NCBI RefSeq assembly: GCF_900105755.1
Contig: NZ_FNTQ01000001.1
Coordinates: 2,170,001-2,234,000 of the forward strand
DNA length: 64,000 bases
Reading direction: 5' to 3'
From: Streptomyces sp. Ag109_O5-10
GTDB taxonomy: Bacteria; Actinomycetota; Actinomycetes; Streptomycetales; Streptomycetaceae
Below the pieces are notes generated by a model. The model was not told where the DNA came from. It did not search any database and saw only the letters and a list, made by a program, of their open reading frames with translations. Numbering within the stretch: the first letter of the stretch is position 1; the number at the start of each line of letters is the position of its first letter. The position numbers and the translations under genes are program-made. Shown here one piece after another: positions 36,916 to 47,531 of the stretch.

Positions 36916-36977
36916 GGATCGCGCCGTTGCCGTTCGGGATGGGGTAGGGGCGGGCGGTGGTGCCGGGGCCGGGTGGG

Positions 36978-38102
36978 TCAGCCCACGACAACCATCTCGC
37001 GGGTGGTGTTGTTGAAACGACGGCCGCCCTCCGCGGTCACCGTGACGATGTCCTCGATCCGCACGCCGAAGCGGCCGGGCAGGTAGATGCCGGGCTCCAC
37101 GGAGAAGCACATCCCCGGCACCAGCGGCTGCTCCTCGCCCTCGATCATGTACGGCGGCTCGTGCGTGGTGACGCCGATGCCGTGGCCGGTGCGGTGGATG
37201 AAGAACTCGCCGTACCCGGCGTCGGCGACGACCGCGCGGGCGGCCCGGTCGACCTCCTGGCAGGCGGCGCCGGGGCGTACGGCCCGGAAGCCGGCCTCCT
37301 GGGCGGCGCGCACGATGTCGTGCACCTCGCGCTCCTCGGCGGTCGGCGGGCCCACGTGCACGGTGCGGGTGGTGTCGGAGCCGTAGCCGTCCTTGAGGCC
37401 GCCGAAGTCGAGGACGACCATGTCGCCGTCCTGGATGACCCGGTCGCCGACCTCGTGGTGCGGGTTGGCGCCGTTGGGCCCCGAGCCGACGATGGTGAAG
37501 TCGACCTGTTCGTGGCCGAAGCGGCGCAGCAGGTCGGCGAGGTCGTGGCCGACGTCGGACTCGCGGCGGCCGGCGAAGGGAACCTTGCGGATCTCCTCGA
37601 ACGTTGCATCGGCGGCCGCTCCGGCGGCGGCGAGGAGGTCGAGCTCGGCCGCGTCCTTGACGGCGCGGAGCATGGGGAGCGCGTCGGTGAGGGAGGCGTA
37701 GGAGGTGTCGGGGAGTGTCCGCTGCAGGCCCAGCAGGTGCATGGCCCAGGCGTTGTCGCTGATACCGAAGCGGCCGTCCTCGGCGAGCAGCCCGGCGGTC
37801 ACGGCGTAGGGGTCGGTGCCGTCGGTCCAGTCCCGCAGGGTCAGCACCGCCGCGCCGTCGGCCTTCTCGGCGTCGGGGGCCTCCAGGGTGGGGACGACCA
37901 GCACGGGGTCCCTGCCGGGAACCAGGACGAGGAGGGTGAGCCGCTCGGTGACCGCGGTGGGGGTGTAGCCGGTGAGCCACACCATGTCGGGGCCGGGGGC
38001 GATCAGAAGACCGGCGAGCCCGGCGTCCGCCGCGGTGTGCGCAGCGCGCGTCATGCGGGACTTGTAGTCGCCGGCGGTGAAGGGGGCGGCGGTGCCGGTC
38101 AT
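36978..38102 (-). CDS. M24-family Xaa-Pro aminopeptidase/dipeptidase
   Basis: The 374-residue metallopeptidase has an N-terminal creatinase-like domain and the pita-bread catalytic domain. Five metal ligands can be placed: Asp in VLDFGG, Asp in YGSDTTRTV, His in TGHGIG, Glu in SVEPGIY and Glu in RIEDIV. It probably removes N-terminal residues before proline or cleaves Xaa-Pro dipeptides in the cytoplasm. The kinase gene follows on the same strand. Confidence 0.93.
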   Translation of the reverse strand: MTGTAAPFTAGDYKSRMTRAAHTAADAGLAGLLIAPGPDMVWLTGYTPTAVTERLTLLVLVPGRDPVLVVPTLEAPDAEKADGAAVLTLRDWTDGTDPYAVTAGLLAEDGRFGISDNAWAMHLLGLQRTLPDTSYASLTDALPMLRAVKDAAELDLLAAAGAAADATFEEIRKVPFAGRRESDVGHDLADLLRRFGHEQVDFTIVGSGPNGANPHHEVGDRVIQDGDMVVLDFGGLKDGYGSDTTRTVHVGPPTAEEREVHDIVRAAQEAGFRAVRPGAACQEVDRAARAVVADAGYGEFFIHRTGHGIGVTTHEPPYMIEGEEQPLVPGMCFSVEPGIYLPGRFGVRIEDIVTVTAEGGRRFNNTTREMVVVG

Positions 38103-38225
38103 CCAGGGCCTCCTTGCGCGGGTGAGGGTGCCTCCGGGAGCATCCTGCCGGGTGCGGCGGGGGTGCGCGAGCCGGTTCGGGCGAAGCCATTGTGGTGATT
38201 CGCGGTTGTGGTGCCGGTGCGGGTG

Positions 38226-38269
38226 AGTTGTGGCTGCTCGGGCCGTTCCCCGCGCCCCTTTGGGGCGCG
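38226..38269. repeat. Dispersed Streptomyces intergenic hairpin element
   Basis: The stretch carries the GTTGTGGCTGCTCG...GTTCCCCGCGCCCC-TTT-GGGGCGCG pattern often seen between Streptomyces genes. The last part is a perfect 8-bp stem (38251-38258 with 38262-38269). Copies of its core occur at 27431 in this window and a diverged one at 63616-63664. It probably acts as a terminator. Confidence 0.65.
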
Positions 38270-38283
38270 TCCGTGTGGGTGTC

Positions 38284-38838
38284 TCAGACGACGACGCCCG
38301 GCACCACGGTCAGCTGCTGGTAGCCCCCGCTCGCGTGCCGCACCGTGAGTCTGACCTCCTTCCCCGGCCGGGCGTCGGTCACCGCCCGGACCAGGTCGGC
38401 CGCGCTGTCGATCCGGGTGCCGCCGAACTGGAGCAGCACGTCGCCCCTGACCAGCCCCGCCGTGTAGCCCGGCCCCGGCACATGGACGCCCACCACGAGC
38501 GCGCCCACCTTCTCCGCGTCGACGGCCTCCAGGCCCAGGGTCGCGGCGGGCGTCGGCGAGGGGGTCGGAGTGGCCGGGGGCGCGTGGGTCGGGGCCGGCG
38601 GCGGGGTCTGCTGCCGCAGTTCGGCCAGCCTGCTCATGCCGATCACCGTGGCGCCCACCGTGCCGAGGCCGATCCCGGACAGCACCAGGACGGTGCCGAC
38701 GAACGTTCCGAACAGCAGGGTCCTGAGATGGCGGCCGCGGCGGCGCGCGGCGTGCGGACGGCGGGCCGGGTCGGGTGGGGGGCTGTCCCCGCGCTCCTGA
38801 CCTGGGATCGGCTTGGGACGCAATGCGGTCTGTTCCAT
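38284..38838 (-). CDS. Membrane-anchored PDZ-domain protein without a protease domain
   Basis: The 184-residue protein has a cytoplasmic Arg/Pro-rich N-terminus, one membrane segment (about residues 40-65), a Pro/Thr linker, and an extracytoplasmic PDZ domain (GALVVGVHVPGPGYTAGLVRGD, LLQFGGTRI). HtrA/DegP proteins carry PDZ domains behind a trypsin-like protease domain, but none is present here. It may be a scaffold for a secreted protease or an envelope protein. The start ATG fits a positive-inside N-terminus. Confidence 0.85.
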   Translation of the reverse strand: MEQTALRPKPIPGQERGDSPPPDPARRPHAARRRGRHLRTLLFGTFVGTVLVLSGIGLGTVGATVIGMSRLAELRQQTPPPAPTHAPPATPTPSPTPAATLGLEAVDAEKVGALVVGVHVPGPGYTAGLVRGDVLLQFGGTRIDSAADLVRAVTDARPGKEVRLTVRHASGGYQQLTVVPGVVV

Positions 38839-38970
38839 GGTTCGCCTCCACCCCGAGCTCTACCCGGCGCACGCGGGCGCGACGAGACACGAACGAGTGA
38901 GACTGACGAGCGGGCGCGCGCGTCGGCGTCAGGCGGGGCCCGTCGTCGGGCTCCCGGCCGGCCGTGTCGT

Positions 38971-40749
38971 TCAGCGGCCGAGACGAGCCCGCGCCATGTT
39001 CACCATGGCGTCGACTTCGCTGATGCGCATCAAGCGCGCGAGAAGGACGAACAGAGCGATCAGTACGGTCGATCCGACGGCGAGTGCCGTGAGCGCGGCG
39101 ACAGCGGGGGTGTGAATCGCTGTCATCAGCCAGCCGGCGACGGATCCGGCCGCCAGGGACGCGGGAAGGGCGGCCCCGACGAGACGGGCGTAGGTGCGAA
39201 CGACCCGACGGCCGTCGAGGTCACCGCCGAGTAGGCCGCGGAGCCGTTTCCAGGCGACGCCGACGCCGATGACATAGGCCAGGCCGTAAGTGAGGGCCAT
39301 GCCGGTCACGGCCCACCGCGCGGGGAGCAGGAGATAGGCGGCGAAGGATCCGGCGGCGTTCACGAGCGCGACGACGAGGGTGTTGAAGAAGGGCGTCCGG
39401 GTGTCCTCGTAGGCGTAGAACCCGCGCAGTACCACGTACTGCACCGAGTAGGGGATCAGCCCCAGGGCGAAGGCCATCAGAACGAAGCCGATGTTGCGGG
39501 CTCCTTCCTCCCCGGCTCCGGCGTAGAGCAGTTGGATCAGCGGCACCCCGAGAGCGAGGAACGCGAAAGCACAGGGAACGATGGCGACCGCTGACGTACG
39601 CAGGCCCTGTGAGATGTCGTCCCGGACCGCTCCGTGATCGCCGTCGGCGGCCGCGCGGGCGATGCGGGGAAGAATGGCTGTCATCACGGAGACGGTGATG
39701 ATGGCCTGCGGCATCTGCCAGAGGAGAAGCGCGTAGTTGTACGCGGTGATGCCGGTGCCGGGGTGTCCGGTCTTCTCCGCGGTCGCGCCGGCCGCGGTGG
39801 CAAGGCGCGTCACGACGACCATGCCGGCCTGATTGACGAGCACGAACAGGAAAGTCCATTTCGCCAGGCCGAGAGCCTTCCCGAGGCCATGGCCACGCCA
39901 GTCGAAGCGGAGGCGGGTCCGGAATCCCGAGTCGCGCAGGTAGGGGACCATGGCCAGTGCCTGAACCGCCAGCCCCAGAAGAGTGCCGACACCGAGCAGC
40001 CGTATTCCCTGCGGTGTGATCGTCGATGCCGAGATTCCCGAGCGCGAGGCCGTGCCGAAAACCCACGCGAACGACCCGAAGGCGGCGATGATCAGGATGT
40101 TGTTCAGGACGGGCGTCCACATCATGGCGCCGAACCGCCCCCGGGCGTTGAGGATCTGACCCATCACCACGTGCATCCCCATGAAGAACATGGTGGGCAG
40201 GCAGTAGCGGGTGAAGGCGACGGCGACCCGCATCTGGTCGGGGTGAGTGGCCATCGAGGGCGACATGACGCGAATGAACTCCGGCGCCGCCACGACACAT
40301 ATCAGGGTCGCCGAGCCGAGGAACGTGACGACCAGGGTGATGAGACGGTTGGCGTACGCGGCACCTCCGTCGGAGTCCTCTTTCATCGACCGCACCAACT
40401 GCGGGATGAAGACCGCGTTGAGGGCTCCTCCGCCGACCAGCACGTAGATCATGGTGGGGAGCGTGTTGGCCACTTGATAGGTGTCGTTGAGCGTTCCCAC
40501 ACCCAGCGCGGCCCCCATGACCAGAGTGCGCAGAAAACCGGTCAGACGGGAAACCAGGGTGCCGGCCGCCATCAGAGCGCTGGACTTCATGAGACCGGAA
40601 GACCGCTCGGCGCCTGAACCTTCACCCGGAGCCGGAACCGCTTCGGCCACAACAGAGTTCACGCCCGTGGCGGAGCCGGACACCCGTCGGATCCGGAGCG
40701 TCTCGAAGTCGCGGGCGGCCGTCCGGCTGCCGTCGCCTTCAGCATCCAT
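38971..40749 (-). CDS. MurJ/MviN-family lipid II flippase paralogue
   Basis: The 592-residue membrane protein belongs to the MOP superfamily. After a 50-residue cytoplasmic tail, SSALMAAGTLVSRLTGFLRTLVMGAALG and ALNAVFIPQLVR are typical MurJ signatures, followed by about 14 membrane segments. It would flip lipid-linked precursors; the essential murJ of Streptomyces usually lies near the chromosome end by parA/trxB, so this is probably a second copy. Third-position GC looks lower than in neighbouring genes. I chose ATG 40749; a GTG at 40797 is in frame. Confidence 0.87.
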   Translation of the reverse strand: MDAEGDGSRTAARDFETLRIRRVSGSATGVNSVVAEAVPAPGEGSGAERSSGLMKSSALMAAGTLVSRLTGFLRTLVMGAALGVGTLNDTYQVANTLPTMIYVLVGGGALNAVFIPQLVRSMKEDSDGGAAYANRLITLVVTFLGSATLICVVAAPEFIRVMSPSMATHPDQMRVAVAFTRYCLPTMFFMGMHVVMGQILNARGRFGAMMWTPVLNNILIIAAFGSFAWVFGTASRSGISASTITPQGIRLLGVGTLLGLAVQALAMVPYLRDSGFRTRLRFDWRGHGLGKALGLAKWTFLFVLVNQAGMVVVTRLATAAGATAEKTGHPGTGITAYNYALLLWQMPQAIITVSVMTAILPRIARAAADGDHGAVRDDISQGLRTSAVAIVPCAFAFLALGVPLIQLLYAGAGEEGARNIGFVLMAFALGLIPYSVQYVVLRGFYAYEDTRTPFFNTLVVALVNAAGSFAAYLLLPARWAVTGMALTYGLAYVIGVGVAWKRLRGLLGGDLDGRRVVRTYARLVGAALPASLAAGSVAGWLMTAIHTPAVAALTALAVGSTVLIALFVLLARLMRISEVDAMVNMARARLGR

Positions 40750-40803
40750 GCGTGATCCATCGCTCCGTATCTCCGGCCGGCACAACGAACACGCCACCCT
40801 ACC

Positions 40804-40835
40804 GGCGGGACGGCGGGACGGCGGGACGGCGGGAA
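40804..40835. repeat. Four tandem copies of GGCGGGAC
   Basis: GGCGGGAC is repeated four times head to tail; the last copy ends in AA. It lies between the MurJ start and the larger 16-bp tandem array, on the MurJ upstream side. Confidence 0.85.
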
Positions 40836-40884
40836 GGACGGTCCTGCCGAGACCGCCCCGCGCCGGGCCGCCACGCTCCCCGTG

Positions 40885-41188
40885 GTCGTCGGACCCCGTG
40901 GTCGTCGGACCCCGTGGTCGTCGGACCTCGTTGTCGTCGGACCTCGTTGTCGTCGGACCTCGTTGTCGTCGGACCTCGTTGTCGTCGGACCCCGTCGTCG
41001 TCGGACCCCGTCGTCGTCGGACCTCGTCGTCGTCGGACCTCGTTGTCGTCGGACCCCGTCGTCGTCGGACCCCGTCGTCGTCGGACCTCGTCGTCGTCGG
41101 ACCTCGTTGTCGTCGGACCCCGTCGTCGTCGGACCTCGTCGTCGTCGGACCTCGTCGTCGTCGGACCTCGTTGTCGTCGGACCTCGTT
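40885..41188. repeat. Minisatellite: 19 tandem copies of a 16-bp unit
   Basis: The unit is GTCGTCGGACCYCGTN, repeated without interruption 19 times (304 bases), with a partial copy before it and GTC after it. Variation is confined to position 12 (C or T) and position 16 (G, T or C). Variants form higher-order blocks such as C-C-T-T repeated. Because 16 is not a multiple of 3, all frames stay open and encode a 16-residue repeat, but I see no start or ribosome site making a protein likely. It is 28 bases upstream of the ATG at 41217. Confidence 0.95.
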
Positions 41189-41216
41189 GTCAGTGGCGGC
41201 TGTTACGTTCTGTGAC

Positions 41217-42050
41217 ATGACCGATCACTGTCTGCGGCTGCTTCGGCAACACCGCCGCCTGGCCGAACTCGCGGCGTATCCCTTTGACTTCGACCTGGAC
41301 CGGGCCGTCCACGGCCATGCCGAGCCGGTTCGTCTCGCCTCCGGCGGCCCGCTGGAAGCGGTGGCGGGAAGCGGCACCGGCGGCACCTATTTCGTCTGCG
41401 CGGACGGCTCGTTGCTGTACGCGGACTCGGAGGGCTCGGCCGGGATCATAGGGTCGTCCGTCGACGAGGCGTTGGAGATCATGATCGGCCTGCCGGGCTG
41501 GCGTGACCTCCTGCACCTGTCTCCGGCGGACGGCGGGACGGCGATCCTGGCGCGCGTGGCGGAGATCGAGGAGGAGATCCGCGAGTACCACGGCATCGAC
41601 GAGGAGCGCGCCGAACTCCGGTCGGCCCTGGGCCTGCCCGACCGCTCCCCCATCGAACTGCTCGGCATGCTGCACACGGCCCTGCTGCGCACCGAGCCCG
41701 ACTTCCTCCTGCTGAACGCGGACGAAGGCGGCGCCTACGACCTGCTCGACCCGCACCCCCGACCGCCCCTGTGGGAGTCGGTACGGCACGAGGTCCCCGG
41801 CGACCCGGCCGCCGAGCCGCTGTCCACGTGGGTGCGGCTGGCGGCCGAGCAGGGAATGCCCGAGCTCGCCCGGGTGGCGCTGATCCGCAGCCTGGACAAC
41901 ATGTTCGTGGACCAGAGCCTGCTGCTGCGTCCCGGCAGCGGCACGGACCTCGATCCGGCACCGCTGCTCGGGCTGGCCGCGGAGTTCGAGCGGCTCGGCG
42001 ACCTGGCGCAGGCCGAGCGGGCCCGGGGTCTGCACGCCTCCCTCCGGTAG
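41217..42050 (+). CDS. Conserved protein of unknown function (SUKH-like)
   Basis: The 277-residue soluble protein contains SGTGGTYFVCADGSLLYADSEG..., with the second block AGIIGSSVDEALEIMIGLPGW, patterns seen in SMI1/KNR4-like (SUKH) hypothetical proteins of Streptomyces. SUKH proteins are often immunity proteins against toxins, but that role is not established for this subfamily. The C-terminal half is helical and Leu-rich. The ATG is 28 bases after the 16-bp repeat array, with no clear Shine-Dalgarno. Its stop is 21 bases from the convergent geosmin synthase stop. Confidence 0.8.
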   Translation: MTDHCLRLLRQHRRLAELAAYPFDFDLDRAVHGHAEPVRLASGGPLEAVAGSGTGGTYFVCADGSLLYADSEGSAGIIGSSVDEALEIMIGLPGWRDLLHLSPADGGTAILARVAEIEEEIREYHGIDEERAELRSALGLPDRSPIELLGMLHTALLRTEPDFLLLNADEGGAYDLLDPHPRPPLWESVRHEVPGDPAAEPLSTWVRLAAEQGMPELARVALIRSLDNMFVDQSLLLRPGSGTDLDPAPLLGLAAEFERLGDLAQAERARGLHASLR

Positions 42051-42071
42051 GGAGCCGCGCGACGGGGGTCG

Positions 42072-44255
<2,184 letters not shown>

Positions 44256-44431
44256 TCACAAGGGCCATCCACCGCGCGCCACATGATCACACCATCGCGT
44301 GAACCGGGACGGAAATCCGGGAATTCCGGGCGGACAGGGCCCCCGCGAGGCGTGCGCGGAGCGCACCTTCGGGCTGCCGCCCTGCTGCGGCCCGTCTTGC
44401 CCGGCCCCGCCGCACGGGCCACCGTGGTCGC

Positions 44432-45697
44432 ATGACCCTCTCCGTCGGCGGCGGTGAAGCCCCGCCCGTACCCGATGTGTTCGATCCGCGCCGGTACGCG
44501 GTCACCGTGCCGTACGCCGACTACCGCGTCCTGCGCGACCATCACCCGGTGTCCTGGCAACGGGAGCCGGAGGTGCTGGGCTGGCCGGCCGGCCCGGGGT
44601 TCTGGGCGGTGGCACGGCATGCGGACGTGGTGCGGGTGCTCAAGGACCCGGGGACGTACTCGTCACGGCTCGGCGCGACCCAGATCCGGGATCCTGACCC
44701 GGAGGACCTGCCGTTCATCCGGCGCATGATGCTCAACCAGGATCCGCCGCACCACGGGCGGCTGCGGCGCTCGGTGAGCCGCGCCTTCACGCCGGGGCGG
44801 ATCGAGCGCTTCGCGGCCGCGGTGCGGGAGCGGGCGCGGACCCTGTTCGCCGGGGCGCTGGCGACGGCGCGGGCGGGGGACGGCACCGTGGACCTGGTCG
44901 CCGCCGTCACCGACGAGTACGCGCTGCTCAACCTCGCCGATCTGCTGGGTGTCCCGGAGAGCGACCGGGGGCTGCTGCTGCACTGGACGCAGCGGGTGAT
45001 CGGCTACCAGGACCCGGACGAGGGCGGTCCCGGGACGCTCGACGGAGAAGGCAGGCCGGTGAATCCGCGGTCGCCCGCGATGCTCCGGGACATGTTCGGG
45101 TACGCCCGGCAACTTGCTGCGCACAAGCGCCGGCACCCGGCCGACGACGTCATGACGGCCCTCGCCCACGACGCCGGACTCGCGGACGGCGAACTGGAGA
45201 TGTTCTTCTTCCTGCTGACCGTCGCGGGCAACGACACGGTGCGCTCGGCCGCCCCCGGCGGACTGCTGGCGCTGGCCCAACACCCGGATTCCTACCACCT
45301 GTTGCGTGCGGGAAAGGCGGCCCCGGACAGCGCGGTGGACGAGCTGCTGCGCTGGCATCCCCCGGTGCTGACCTTCCGCCGTACCGCCGCGCGGGACACC
45401 GAGCTGGGCGGCCGGCGCATCGGAGAGGGCGACAAGGTGGTCGTGCTGCACGCCTCGGCCAACCGTGACGAGCGGGCCTTCACCCGGCCCGACCGCCTCG
45501 ACCTCACCCGGGCGCCGAACCCGCACGTGTCCTTCGGGGACGGGCCGCACGTCTGCCTGGGCGCCCACTTCGCCCGGCTCCAACTGCGCACGCTCTACGC
45601 GCAGGCCCCGGCCGTCCTGGAGCCGGCCGGCCCCGCCGGGCGGCTCGTGTCCAACTTCATCAACGGACTCAAGTCGCTGCCGATGCACCTGGGTTGA
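44432..45697 (+). CDS. Cytochrome P450
   Basis: The 421-residue soluble P450 has the heme ligand Cys375 in FGDGPHVCLGAH, the I-helix AGNDT (265-269) and an ELLR K-helix. The I-helix lacks the usual acid before Thr in some classes, having Asn-Asp-Thr. It starts at ATG 198 bases from the divergent geosmin synthase start and may share control with it. It could modify a terpene, but no such reaction is established by sequence. Its last 29 bases overlap the convergent DUF89 gene. Confidence 0.93.
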   Translation: MTLSVGGGEAPPVPDVFDPRRYAVTVPYADYRVLRDHHPVSWQREPEVLGWPAGPGFWAVARHADVVRVLKDPGTYSSRLGATQIRDPDPEDLPFIRRMMLNQDPPHHGRLRRSVSRAFTPGRIERFAAAVRERARTLFAGALATARAGDGTVDLVAAVTDEYALLNLADLLGVPESDRGLLLHWTQRVIGYQDPDEGGPGTLDGEGRPVNPRSPAMLRDMFGYARQLAAHKRRHPADDVMTALAHDAGLADGELEMFFFLLTVAGNDTVRSAAPGGLLALAQHPDSYHLLRAGKAAPDSAVDELLRWHPPVLTFRRTAARDTELGGRRIGEGDKVVVLHASANRDERAFTRPDRLDLTRAPNPHVSFGDGPHVCLGAHFARLQLRTLYAQAPAVLEPAGPAGRLVSNFINGLKSLPMHLG

Positions 45698-46829
45698 CCT
45701 GGATCAAAGCATGGGTGCCGGCCGTGCGCCAGTGCTCCCCCTCGGCCGCGTCCAGGGCCGCTTCGGTGTCCGCGGAGAGGCCGGTGACCACGTCGGACTT
45801 GAGGGTGCGCAGCGCGGCCACCGGGCCCGGGAACCAGGCGGTGACGTCGGCGAAGGGGGTGGTCGGCGGCCAGAGCCGGTCGCCCACCAGACGGCGGTAG
45901 TTGAGGTCGCCCTTGAAGATCGTCAGCGCGGCGGAGGCGAACTCGGCGCGCAGGTCGCCCGGCATCTCGGCGTACGGCAGCGGGGCGCAGGAGAAGGGGT
46001 GGGCGCGCACGGTGAGGCGGCCGTCGGCCATCGCCGACCAGAGGGTACGGCCGTAACCGGCGGCGGCGCCCGGGGCCGCGATGAGCCTGCGCAGGGCGTC
46101 GAGCACGTCGGTGGTAGTGGCGTCGGAGACGTAGTACGGGCAGGGCTTGATGTGCAGGACCGCGCGGGCGATGCGGTGCGTGTCCAGGAGGTGGGCGATG
46201 AGCAGCAGGTCGGGGACGAGTTCGCGGCCCGCGTTGTCGGCGACCAGGCACAGGGTGCCGCCGCCGTGGAGCAGCGGCCACAGGGCGGCGCTGTCGTCGG
46301 CGACCAGGGCGGCGACGGCCTCACCCGACTCGGCGGCGGAGAGCCGGAAGCCGAGGTCGGCGCGGTTGCCCCACAGGGAGCCGTGCAGCAGGGCGCGGTC
46401 CGGGTCGTCGCCGAGGTCGTCGAGCGCGGCCAGTTCCTCGTCGGTCTCCTTGGCGTCGAGTTCGGCGAGCTTGAAGGGGCGGAAGGGGTCGATCCCCTGC
46501 CAGGGGCCGGGGCCGAAGTAGCCGACGGCGTCGAGGAGTCTGCGGTAGAAGTAGCTCTCCGACCACAGCCACGGCACGTCGAACCAGGACCGGCCGATGT
46601 GGGCGTCCAGACCCCAGTCGCGCCAGTCGCCCGCGTCGGCGGGCAGGGGCTCGATCACGCCCTCGGTGCAGTTGTGCAGCAGCGCGTCGAGGGCGCGGTG
46701 CTGCTCGGGGCCGTACGGGAAGGCGTCCCGCACCTGGCGGATGATCGCGGGGTGCCGTTCGGCCAGCACGCTGTGCGGGAACGGGCCGGTGGTGCCGAGG
46801 ATCACGGGCGGCTGGGCGGAGTCGGGCAT
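45669..46829 (-). CDS. DUF89/ARMT1-like damage-control phosphatase
   Basis: The 386-residue protein carries the DUF89 metal-site motif VADNAGREL, with Asp and Asn, and the substrate-site block FKGDLNYRRL. An N-terminal helical region (FPHSVLAERHPAIIRQV) matches the ARMT1 subfamily. Family members dephosphorylate sugar phosphates or other damaged metabolites with a bound divalent metal. The stop lies inside the last codons of the convergent P450 gene, a 29-bp tail-to-tail overlap. cprB starts 52 bases or more beyond the other end. Confidence 0.87.
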   Translation of the reverse strand: MPDSAQPPVILGTTGPFPHSVLAERHPAIIRQVRDAFPYGPEQHRALDALLHNCTEGVIEPLPADAGDWRDWGLDAHIGRSWFDVPWLWSESYFYRRLLDAVGYFGPGPWQGIDPFRPFKLAELDAKETDEELAALDDLGDDPDRALLHGSLWGNRADLGFRLSAAESGEAVAALVADDSAALWPLLHGGGTLCLVADNAGRELVPDLLLIAHLLDTHRIARAVLHIKPCPYYVSDATTTDVLDALRRLIAAPGAAAGYGRTLWSAMADGRLTVRAHPFSCAPLPYAEMPGDLRAEFASAALTIFKGDLNYRRLVGDRLWPPTTPFADVTAWFPGPVAALRTLKSDVVTGLSADTEAALDAAEGEHWRTAGTHALIQVNPGASAAT

Positions 46830-46883
46830 GAGCGCCACGCTATCGCGCGGGCCGCCCGGCTCCGCCGCACCGCACAGCACCTG

Positions 46884-47531
46884 TCAGGCGGTTCTGATCT
46901 CGCGCTCCAGCTGGGTGGCGAGGGTCAGGTAGCGGGCCCGCCGGTGCACCGGGACCAGGCTGCGGATCATCAGGTGCCACATCTCGGCGACCCTGCGCGG
47001 CAGCCGCCCCACCGGCTCCAGGTTGCGGCCGGCGACCCGGGTGCCGACGAAGAAGCAGACCAGGGAGTGCGCGACCGCGCCGACGTCTATGTCCGGGTGT
47101 ATGTCGGACTCCTTCACGGCGCTCGTGAGTTTGCGGGTCGCGAACTCCAGCCACTCGGTGAACGGGTGCCTGAGCGGCGGCCGTACGGTGACGTCCGCGG
47201 TGGCGAGGCGCAGGCCGGCCCGCGGGATCGGGCCGTCCACGGAGAGCCGTGCGATCGCGAACGTGGTACGCATCAGGGCTTCCAGCGAGGAGTAGCCGCG
47301 GCTGTCCATCTCCCGCACGAGCTGGCCGGAGGTGCGGGACTGGAGTTCCATGATGGCGTGCGCCAGGTCCTCCTTGGCGGCGAAGTGGAAGTAGAGCGCC
47401 CCCTTGGTGACCTTCGCGTGTTCGACGATCTCGCTCAGGCTGGTGGATTCGTAGCCGTGCCGGTCGAAGAGGTCGGCGGCGGCCGTGATGATCGTGGCGC
47501 GGGTCTGCTCCGCGCGTAGCTGCCTCGCCAT
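46884..47531 (-). CDS. cprB: CprB-like gamma-butyrolactone receptor homologue (TetR family)
   Basis: The 215-residue repressor has the ArpA/ScbR-type helix-turn-helix ARQLRAEQTRATIITAAADL, followed by STSLSEIVEHAKVTKGALYFHF. The C-terminal ligand domain reads RAGLRLATADVTV and HPFTEWLEFATRKL, closely resembling S. coelicolor CprB. Such proteins control antibiotic production and sporulation by binding 22-bp ARE sites. A matching site lies 59 bases upstream of its start, suggesting autorepression. CprB's natural ligand is not settled. The gene sits beside DUF89 and the geosmin locus. Confidence 0.93.
   Translation of the reverse strand: MARQLRAEQTRATIITAAADLFDRHGYESTSLSEIVEHAKVTKGALYFHFAAKEDLAHAIMELQSRTSGQLVREMDSRGYSSLEALMRTTFAIARLSVDGPIPRAGLRLATADVTVRPPLRHPFTEWLEFATRKLTSAVKESDIHPDIDVGAVAHSLVCFFVGTRVAGRNLEPVGRLPRRVAEMWHLMIRSLVPVHRRARYLTLATQLEREIRTA

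Noticed and set aside
40885..41188. CRISPR array
   Set aside because: Repeats are 16 bp and contiguous with no spacers, and no cas gene is nearby.
40752..41215. Open frames encoding 16-residue repeats (VVVGPRRRRTxxSSD pattern) across the tandem array
   Set aside because: All frames stay open because the unit has no stop codons; there is no ribosome site or conserved start, and the repeat alone explains the ORF.
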